This document shows positions 58,349-64,000 of a DNA stretch of 64,000 nucleotides, in pieces. This stretch comes from Schnuerera sp. xch1 (GTDB lineage: Bacteria; Bacillota; Clostridia; Tissierellales; Tepidimicrobiaceae), in assembly GCF_019931165.1 (NCBI RefSeq), contig NZ_JAIOUP010000001.1, positions 62,001 to 126,000 on the forward strand, read 5' to 3'. The notes under the pieces were generated by a model. The model was not told the origin of the DNA. It did not search any database and was given only the letters and a program-made list of their open reading frames with translations. Each line of letters opens with the position of its first letter. Position 1 is the stretch's first letter. The position numbers and the translations under genes were made by a program.

Positions 58349-58945
58349 TTGAATAAAAAAGAAGTTCCTAGTTTTTCTAAAAAATATAATTTAAGATGGG
58401 TAATAGTAATAACTATATGGACATTTATTATGGCTGTAGTTTTTAATATAGTCAGTGAAAGTTTGGTAGATAATCTGGACGTATTATTTTCATTTATAAT
58501 ATTATCTATTATTATATTTATAGGCGTTTTTTTTGATATTGTTGGTATTGCAGTTACTGCTGCTGAAGAAAAGCCATTTCATTCTATGGCAGCTAACAAA
58601 GTAGAAGAATCAAAATATGCTATAAGATTAATTAGAAATGCAGAAAAGGTATCTAATTTTTGTAATGATGTAATTGGTGATATAAGTGGAATAATAAGTG
58701 GAGCGGTAGCTACTAGTGTAATTTATAAAATAATAAAAATATATGATATAAAAAATGGAATTATACTGAGCATAATAATAACTTCTCTAGTGGCTGCGCT
58801 TACGGTAGGAGGTAAAGCCTTTGGCAAGTCAGTAGCTATTTTGTATTCAAATAATATAATTTTTAAGGTTGCATTGGTTTTGAATTTTTGGAAAAAGAGA
58901 TTTAAATTAGACCTATTGCCTAATAAGAAGAATAATAGAAATTGA
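58349..58945 (+). CDS. oapA: OLE-associated protein A (OapA), small membrane protein
   Basis: The 198-residue protein has about four membrane helices (near residues 20-40, 48-70, 110-130, 142-165) and a cytoplasmic stretch with 'GVFFDIVGIAVTAAEEKPFHSMAANKV', in part, reminiscent of DUF21/CNNM transporters. That stretch and the basic C-terminus match OapA, which binds OLE RNA and carries it to the membrane. It lies 40 bases after the RNA terminator. TTG 58349 is preferred because GGAGGG (58333-58338) precedes it; the ATG at 58331 overlaps that site. dxs, usually next, is absent. Confidence 0.85.
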   Translation: MNKKEVPSFSKKYNLRWVIVITIWTFIMAVVFNIVSESLVDNLDVLFSFIILSIIIFIGVFFDIVGIAVTAAEEKPFHSMAANKVEESKYAIRLIRNAEKVSNFCNDVIGDISGIISGAVATSVIYKIIKIYDIKNGIILSIIITSLVAALTVGGKAFGKSVAILYSNNIIFKVALVLNFWKKRFKLDLLPNKKNNRN

Positions 58946-58970
58946 TTTAATAAGTATGAGGTGAGATTGT

Positions 58971-59777
58971 ATGGAGAGAAAAAGAGCAGATGTTTTATTA
59001 TATGAAAGGGGATTGATGGAATCAAGAGAAAAAGCAAAAAGGGTTATTATGGAAGGGATAGTTTTTATTGGAGATAAAAGAATTGATAAACCAGGAGAAA
59101 AAATAGATATAAATTGTGAATTTAATATAAAAGAAAATCCTAATACTTATGTTGGTAGAGGTGGATTAAAATTAGAAAAGGCCATTAATGTTTTTAATAT
59201 AGACTTGGAAGATAAGATTACTATAGATATAGGAGCTTCAACAGGTGGATTTACCGATTGTATGTTAAAAAGTGGAGCGAGTAAGGTGTATGCTATTGAT
59301 GTAGGATATGGACAATTGGATTGGAAGCTTAGGAATGATCCTAGAGTTATCGTAAAAGAACGAACAAATATTAGATATGTGACTAAAGATGATATTGATG
59401 ACATAATTGACTTTATTTCAATAGATGTCTCTTTTATTTCGCTAAAATTGGTATTACCTATTGCAAAGGAACTAATTGATAGTAAAGGTTATATAATGGC
59501 TCTTATTAAACCTCAGTTTGAAGCAGGAAAAGAAAAGGTAGGAAAAAAAGGAATAGTTAAAGATAAGAAAATTCATATTGAAGTTATTAAAAACATTGTT
59601 AAGTTTTGCAGTACAATTAATTTAAATGTAATCGATTTAGGATTTTCACCTATTACAGGGACTACAGGTAATATTGAATATTTATCATTGATGTCCTTGA
59701 ATAAGAAAGATAAAGTTATAGATGACAATAAAATTTGTAAAGTAATTAACAGTGCTCATGAATCTTTATATTCTTGA
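58971..59777 (+). CDS. tlyA: TlyA family 16S/23S rRNA 2'-O-methyltransferase
   Basis: The 268-residue protein has an N-terminal S4 RNA-binding domain (residues 1-60, 'RADVLLYERGLMESREKAKR') and an FtsJ-type methyltransferase domain ('TIDIGASTGGFTDCML', 'SIDVSFISL', 'ALIKPQFE'). It methylates rRNA riboses using SAM. ATG 58971 follows GAGGTGAG. The argR gene starts 12 bases after it; nadK, often between them, is missing. Confidence 0.92.
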   Translation: MERKRADVLLYERGLMESREKAKRVIMEGIVFIGDKRIDKPGEKIDINCEFNIKENPNTYVGRGGLKLEKAINVFNIDLEDKITIDIGASTGGFTDCMLKSGASKVYAIDVGYGQLDWKLRNDPRVIVKERTNIRYVTKDDIDDIIDFISIDVSFISLKLVLPIAKELIDSKGYIMALIKPQFEAGKEKVGKKGIVKDKKIHIEVIKNIVKFCSTINLNVIDLGFSPITGTTGNIEYLSLMSLNKKDKVIDDNKICKVINSAHESLYS

Positions 59778-59789
59778 TGGGAGGAAAAG

Positions 59790-60242
59790 ATGAAAAAATT
59801 TACAAGACAAAAAATGATATTAGATTTAATGGAAAATTATGAAATTGAAACACAAGAGGAACTATTAAATCTTTTATTAGAAAGAGATATAAATATAACA
59901 CAAGCTACAATATCCAGAGATATTAAAGAGTTAAGATTAGTAAAAGTATTAGTCTCTGAGGGAAAATATAAATATGCAACTATAGATTCTCAGCATAAAA
60001 TGATTAATCAGAGATTAATTGAAATTCTCAAAGCTTCGGTTATAACCGTAGAGAAAGCAGAAAATTTGATAGTGATAAGAACGATTCCTGAGACTGCACA
60101 AGTTTGTGCATCAACAATTGAAAAGTATAAAATTGAAGGTGTAATTGGCACTATTTCAGGAAATGATACGATATTTGTTGCTATTAAAGAGGTGAATATG
60201 ATAGATTCTATTTTAGAGAGCATTGTGAAATTACTCAAATAA
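59790..60242 (+). CDS. argR: Arginine repressor ArgR/AhrC
   Basis: The 150-residue regulator has an N-terminal winged helix ('TQEELLNLLLERDINITQATISRDIKELRLVKV', in part) and a C-terminal arginine-binding hexamerisation domain ('TIPETAQVCASTIEK', 'IEGVIGTISGNDTIFV'). It controls arginine biosynthesis and catabolism. ATG 59790 follows GGGAGG. The argR-recN linkage is conserved in Firmicutes. Confidence 0.95.
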   Translation: MKKFTRQKMILDLMENYEIETQEELLNLLLERDINITQATISRDIKELRLVKVLVSEGKYKYATIDSQHKMINQRLIEILKASVITVEKAENLIVIRTIPETAQVCASTIEKYKIEGVIGTISGNDTIFVAIKEVNMIDSILESIVKLLK

Positions 60243-60257
60243 TTTGGGGGTATAAAT

Positions 60258-61946
60258 ATGATAGTTGAGTTAAAAATAAGTAACTTTGCTATTATTGATA
60301 ATTTGAAAATCAACTTTGAAAAAGGTTTTAACGTACTTACAGGAGAAACTGGTGCAGGAAAGTCCATAATAATTGAAGGAATTGGCATGCTCTTAGGACA
60401 AAGAGCAAGTAGAGATTTAATAAGAACAGGAAAAGAAAAAGCAATTTTAGAAGGAGTTTTTTATTTAGAAAATCCAGTGAGAGTTAATAGGATTCTAAAA
60501 GAATACGGAATTGATATAGATCCAGATAACAATATAGTCATTTCAAGAGAAATACATAAAAGTGGAAGAACTATATCTAGAGTAAATGGAAGATCTATTA
60601 CATTAACTACATTAAATAATATAACCTCTAATTTAATAGATATTCACGGTCAGTATGAGCATCAGTCCTTACTAAACGTAAATAATCATATAATGTTGGT
60701 AGATGCTTTTGGAGATGTTAAATTAAGGATGTTATTGGATGACATTAAAGAGATGTATAAAAAAATACAAATAGAAAAGGAAAAACTTAAAGAGTTATCG
60801 TTAAATACTATTGATAAGGAACGTGAAATCGATTTATTAAAGTATCAATTAGATGAAATTGATTCTGTTAATTTATCAAAATTTAAAGAGGAAGAGGTTA
60901 TTAATGAGTACAATAAATTAGATAATATTAAAGAAATAGGATATACTCTAAGTGAAGTATTAAATATTATAAATAGTGAGGATTATAATGAGTTTGTGAT
61001 TCTTAATTGTATAAATAAATGTATAACAAAAATGAATAAGATAAAAGAATATGATGATAATTTAAAACAATATAATGATTTATTAGAATCTATAGGCTTT
61101 GAATTGCAAGATTTATCAAGAAGTATAATGGATTATTTAGATAATTTAGAAATAGATGAAAATAGATTTAAGTTTTTAAAAGATAGAATTGATTCAATAA
61201 ACAAATTAAAGAAAAAATATGGTAATACTATTGAAGACATAATAAATTATAGAAATTTAATTGAAAATAAACTTAGAACTTTATTGGATAATGAAAAGAT
61301 AATAAACAAAATAAATGATAATATTGATTTAATTGAAAAAAAACTATATGAATACTGTTCAAAGCTAACAGGTTTAAGAAAAAAATTAAGTAAAAAAATT
61401 GAATTATTAGTAACTAAAGAATTAAGAGAATTGAATATGAATAATGTATCCTTTAAGATAAATTTTAATAAACTTGATTATTTTACACCACGAGGTTGGG
61501 ATGAAATGGAATTTTTAATTTCCACAAATGAGGGTGAAGATATGAAACCTTTATCAAAAATTGTATCTGGAGGAGAAATGTCAAGAATCATGTTGGCTTT
61601 TAAGAGAATATTAGCTGAATATGATAATATACCATGTTTAATTTTTGATGAAATTGATTCTGGTATAAGTGGAAGAACTGCTCAAATAGTAGGAGAGAAG
61701 ATAAAAAAAATTTCACAAAATCATCAAGTTATTTGCATATCGCATTTGCCACAAATTGCTGCTCTTGGAGATGCTCATTTTGTTCTTGAAAAATTTACTA
61801 ATAAAGGTAAAACTAAAACAAATATAAAAAAACTAGATTACAAACAAAGAATAGAAGAATTATCAAGATTGTTAGGTGGAGTAAATCTTACAAATACAAC
61901 TAAACTTCATGCAAAAGAAATGTTGGATATGTCTAAAAAATTATAA
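60258..61946 (+). CDS. recN: DNA repair protein RecN
   Basis: The 562-residue SMC-like ATPase for double-strand break repair has Walker A 'GETGAGKSI' near residue 30. Long coiled coils span about 150-380, the ABC signature is 'VSGGEMSRIMLA', and Walker B is 'LIFDEIDSGISG'. Length and order are normal. It follows argR by 15 bases and is closed by a strong terminator. Confidence 0.96.
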   Translation: MIVELKISNFAIIDNLKINFEKGFNVLTGETGAGKSIIIEGIGMLLGQRASRDLIRTGKEKAILEGVFYLENPVRVNRILKEYGIDIDPDNNIVISREIHKSGRTISRVNGRSITLTTLNNITSNLIDIHGQYEHQSLLNVNNHIMLVDAFGDVKLRMLLDDIKEMYKKIQIEKEKLKELSLNTIDKEREIDLLKYQLDEIDSVNLSKFKEEEVINEYNKLDNIKEIGYTLSEVLNIINSEDYNEFVILNCINKCITKMNKIKEYDDNLKQYNDLLESIGFELQDLSRSIMDYLDNLEIDENRFKFLKDRIDSINKLKKKYGNTIEDIINYRNLIENKLRTLLDNEKIINKINDNIDLIEKKLYEYCSKLTGLRKKLSKKIELLVTKELRELNMNNVSFKINFNKLDYFTPRGWDEMEFLISTNEGEDMKPLSKIVSGGEMSRIMLAFKRILAEYDNIPCLIFDEIDSGISGRTAQIVGEKIKKISQNHQVICISHLPQIAALGDAHFVLEKFTNKGKTKTNIKKLDYKQRIEELSRLLGGVNLTNTTKLHAKEMLDMSKKL

Positions 61947-61998
61947 TTAAATAAGATAAATATACAATATTATAGAATTTTGTAATTAATTTAGTTTC

Positions 61999-62040
61999 AA
62001 AAAGGCTTTATATACTTTCAGTATATAAAGCCTTTTTGTT
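61999..62040 (+). terminator. Terminator of the tlyA-argR-recN unit
   Basis: AAAAAGGCTTTATATAC (61999-62015) pairs perfectly with GTATATAAAGCCTTTTT (62021-62037). It ends in Ts and separates recN from spoIVB. Confidence 0.9.
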
Positions 62041-62070
62041 ATGTTTTTTACCAATATGTAATTAGCTTTA

Positions 62071-62077
62071 CATATTA
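62071..62077 (+). promoter_or_regulatory. Possible forespore-type -10 before spoIVB
   Basis: CATATTA resembles a sigma-F/sigma-G -10 (CATnnTA), about 110 bases before the gene. The -35 position shows only a weak match. spoIVB is transcribed in the forespore in Bacillus, which is the reason for listing it. Confidence 0.25.
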
Positions 62078-62187
62078 TAAATAAATTATTAAAGAATAAA
62101 TAACGCAAAAAAAGGCTAAATTATATTTACGAAAAAATATTTTGGAGGTGAATATTTTAGAGGTAAAATCAGAGGAGTGATTGTACT

Positions 62188-63501
62188 TTGAACAAATATA
62201 AAAAATATAGAAAATTATTTTCTTTATTATTATTAATATTTACTTTTTTTTATGTAATACAAATTGCAAGTATGTTTTATTATCCTGCTGAAATAAAAAT
62301 TGCAAAAGGTGAAGATAAAAATATTGATATTTTACTTCCTTTTTCTTTAAATGTTTCTAACAATGAGGATACAATAGTACAATCAACTTATAATCAGTAT
62401 TCTAATAAAAGCTTTAAAAAAAGTTATAAAATTGACGGTATAGACGCAGGAGAAGCAGTATTTGAATTAAAGCTATTAGGATTAATACCAGTTAAAAAAT
62501 TTGATGTCAATGTAGTTAATAGACAAGAATTAATACCTGGAGGGAATGCAATAGGTGTAAGATTGAATACTAAAGGTGTCTTAGTTGTTGCAGTAACAGA
62601 TGTTTTAGGAGTAAATGGGAGCAGGTATAATCCAGCTAAAGAAGCTGGAATAAAACCAGGAGATAGTATTTTAGAAATAAATACTATTAAAGTTAAAGAT
62701 GCTCAACATGTAGTTAAATTATTAAATAAAATAAAAGATGAAAAAGTTAAAATTTTGTTAGATAGAAATAATATAAAGTATGAAATAGAGGTAACCCCAA
62801 TAAAAAGCATGCAAGATAACTGCTATCGATTAGGTATTTGGGTAAGAGATAAAACAGCTGGAATAGGAACATTGACTTTTTATGACACCAACAATAAAGT
62901 CTTTGGTGCTTTAGGGCACGGAATAACAGATATGGATACTGGCAATCTATTAAATGTCAAATATGGAAAAATATTAAATGCAAAAATTTCAAATATCGAA
63001 CAAGGGAAAAAAGGAAGTCCTGGTGAAATAAGAGGAGTCTTTTATGAAACTGAAAATGAGTTAGGACAAATAATTAAAAATTCTCCGTATGGTATATTTG
63101 GAGAAATTACAGATGAATTTATTGAATCAAATAATACGAAACCAATACCAATTGGTTTTAAAGAAGAAGTAAAAGAAGGGAAAGCTCATATTTTGACAAC
63201 AATTGATGACAATAAGATAGATAAATTTGAAATTGAAATAGTGAAATTACAGTCCCAATTATATCCAGATCAAAAAAGCATGACAATAAAAATAACAGAT
63301 AAAAGGTTGCTAAAAAAAACCGGAGGAATAGTTCAAGGTATGAGTGGAAGCCCGATAATCCAAGATGGAAAGCTAATAGGAGCAATAACTCATGTATTCA
63401 TAAATGATCCTAGCAAAGGATATGGAATTTATATTGAATGGATGTTAGATCAAATAAAATCTAGCTACCAAGTCAATGAAGAACTTTGTAAACAATCCTA
63501 A
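62188..63501 (+). CDS. spoIVB: SpoIVB serine peptidase
   Basis: The 437-residue forespore-secreted S55 protease has an N-terminal membrane/signal helix (residues about 11-30) and a PDZ domain (about 125-200). The catalytic domain has His244 in 'ALGHGITD' and Ser386 in 'QGMSGSP'. It signals across the forespore membrane to activate SpoIVFB, which cuts pro-sigma-K; the sigK gene here indeed has a pro-sequence. TTG 62188 is seven bases after AGAGGAGTGA. A second AGGAGG-like motif lies 30 bases further upstream. spo0A follows. Confidence 0.94.
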   Translation: MNKYKKYRKLFSLLLLIFTFFYVIQIASMFYYPAEIKIAKGEDKNIDILLPFSLNVSNNEDTIVQSTYNQYSNKSFKKSYKIDGIDAGEAVFELKLLGLIPVKKFDVNVVNRQELIPGGNAIGVRLNTKGVLVVAVTDVLGVNGSRYNPAKEAGIKPGDSILEINTIKVKDAQHVVKLLNKIKDEKVKILLDRNNIKYEIEVTPIKSMQDNCYRLGIWVRDKTAGIGTLTFYDTNNKVFGALGHGITDMDTGNLLNVKYGKILNAKISNIEQGKKGSPGEIRGVFYETENELGQIIKNSPYGIFGEITDEFIESNNTKPIPIGFKEEVKEGKAHILTTIDDNKIDKFEIEIVKLQSQLYPDQKSMTIKITDKRLLKKTGGIVQGMSGSPIIQDGKLIGAITHVFINDPSKGYGIYIEWMLDQIKSSYQVNEELCKQS

Positions 63502-63532
63502 AAGATAGGCTTAAGCCTATCTTTTTCTTTTT
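63501..63532 (+). terminator. Terminator of spoIVB
   Basis: A 24-bp perfect palindrome AAAGATAGGCTTAAGCCTATCTTT (63501-63524; bases given in part order AAAGATAGGC then TTAAGCCTATCTTT) starts in the stop codon and runs into TTCTTTTTT. Confidence 0.9.
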
Positions 63533-63564
63533 TTAAAGAAAAATTAAAAAAATTTATAAAAATA

Positions 63565-63593
63565 GCAGGAAACTGGAATTGCTTGTCGAATAG
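63565..63593 (+). promoter_or_regulatory. Sigma-H-type promoter of spo0A with an overlapping Spo0A box
   Basis: GCAGGAAAC (63565-63573) matches the sigma-H -35 (RnAGGAwWW) except at its last base. GTCGAATAG (63585-63593) matches the -10 (RnnGAATww) except at its last base. The spacing is 11. An exact 0A-box TGTCGAA (63584-63590) overlaps the -10. This is the layout expected for an autoregulated sporulation promoter. Confidence 0.7.
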
Positions 63594-63639
63594 TAAATAA
63601 TATACTAATAAATAAATAGAAATTAGGGGGGTAGTTCAA

Positions 63640-64000
63640 TTGGGGAAAAAGAAAGTGTTGATTGCTGATGATAATAGGGAATTTTGTGAAATATTAAGTA
63701 AATTTTTAATGATGGAAAGAGATTTTGAAATAATAGGTATTGCTAAAGATGGATTAGAAGCTATAGATAGGATAAAAGAGGAAAATCCAGATATTTTAAT
63801 ATTAGATATCATAATGCCTCATTTAGATGGTTTAGGCGTATTGGAATCATTAAATAAACTCCAATTAGACAAAATGCCAAAAATTATTATCTTATCAGCA
63901 GTAGGACAAGATCAAATTACTCAGAGAGCAATCGAATTAGGTGCGGATTATTATGTTGTTAAGCCCTTTGATTTTAAAATTTTCATAAAAAGGCTTAAAC
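63640..64000 (+). CDS. spo0A: Stage 0 sporulation protein A, receiver domain (3' truncated)
   Basis: The first 120 residues of the master sporulation regulator are inside the window. The receiver domain is complete for its active site: acidic pair D10/D11, phosphoacceptor D56 in 'LILDIIMPHLDG' and K108 in 'VVKPFD'. The DNA-binding C-terminus lies beyond the edge. The start is TTG 63640, eight bases after AGGGGGG. The spoIVB-spo0A order is the standard one in spore formers. Confidence 0.93.
   Translation, partial: MGKKKVLIADDNREFCEILSKFLMMERDFEIIGIAKDGLEAIDRIKEENPDILILDIIMPHLDGLGVLESLNKLQLDKMPKIIILSAVGQDQITQRAIELGADYYVVKPFDFKIFIKRLK

Noticed and set aside
60008-60388. A 126-codon reverse frame over argR and the recN start
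   Set aside because: Both plus-strand genes are well supported and the reverse frame has no ribosome site or known domain.
62148-62180. A ten-codon ORF upstream of spoIVB
   Set aside because: Its GTG would lie inside the AGGAGGTG-like motif itself, so initiation there is unlikely.

Overview
The window is AT-rich DNA from an endospore-forming, low-GC Gram-positive bacterium, most likely an anaerobe of the Clostridia/Tissierellia type. The evidence is the sporulation gene set (sigK with a pro-sequence, spoIIIAA-AH, spoIVB, spo0A), T-box leaders, strong AGGAGG ribosome sites, frequent TTG/GTG starts, and gene orders typical of Firmicutes chromosomes. I see no insertion sequences, prophage, CRISPR array, rRNA or tRNA. 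It reads as ordinary core chromosome with a few lineage-specific insertions.

Layout. 1-308: end of an ornithine/alanine-racemase-like gene. 412-6178: rarA, then asnS and leuS, each behind its own T-box leader. 6439-11110: accessory genes (short-chain L-threonine dehydrogenase, sugar nucleotidyltransferase, DUF3343 protein, a reverse-strand beta-propeller-like protein, a Cys-rich 202-aa protein). 11296-13349: iscR-iscS-iscU for Fe-S assembly. 13468-22379: PRC-barrel protein, AI-2E-type permease, alaS, ireB, two inserted genes (membrane phosphatase-like protein, ferredoxin-fused aldo/keto reductase), ruvX, DUF1292. 22447-29236: fur, RNase J, queT, mltG, O-methyltransferase, U32 peptidase, udk. 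29292-32386: a class B PBP, pro-sigma K and a YhcN-type lipoprotein (reverse).

32681-45587 is a complete type IV pilus locus: pilB, pilT, pilC, a folded intercistronic RNA, pilA, prepilin peptidase, pilM, pilN, a PilO-LysM fusion, a secreted repeat/SLH protein and four minor pilins. 45609-47253: a 26-codon ORF, aroK, efp and a CD1247-type gene. 47371-52600: the spoIIIA operon. 52674-57671: Asp23/AmaP envelope genes, nusB, a TsaD paralogue, xseA, xseB and ispA.

The most striking element is at about 57711-58308. It is a roughly 600-nt structured, GC-richer non-coding RNA with its own sigma-A promoter and terminator, between ispA and a small membrane-protein gene. Position, length and downstream partner match OLE RNA (Ornate, Large, Extremophilic) and OapA. 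OLE is known mainly from anaerobic or extremophilic Firmicutes. The window then runs tlyA, argR, recN, spoIVB and spo0A; dxs and nadK, usual members of this neighbourhood, are absent. spo0A has a sigma-H-like promoter whose -10 carries an exact Spo0A box. The best candidate for something undescribed is the folded RNA between pilC and pilA (36651-36720). Where I moved a start codon, I did so from the ribosome-binding-site position.
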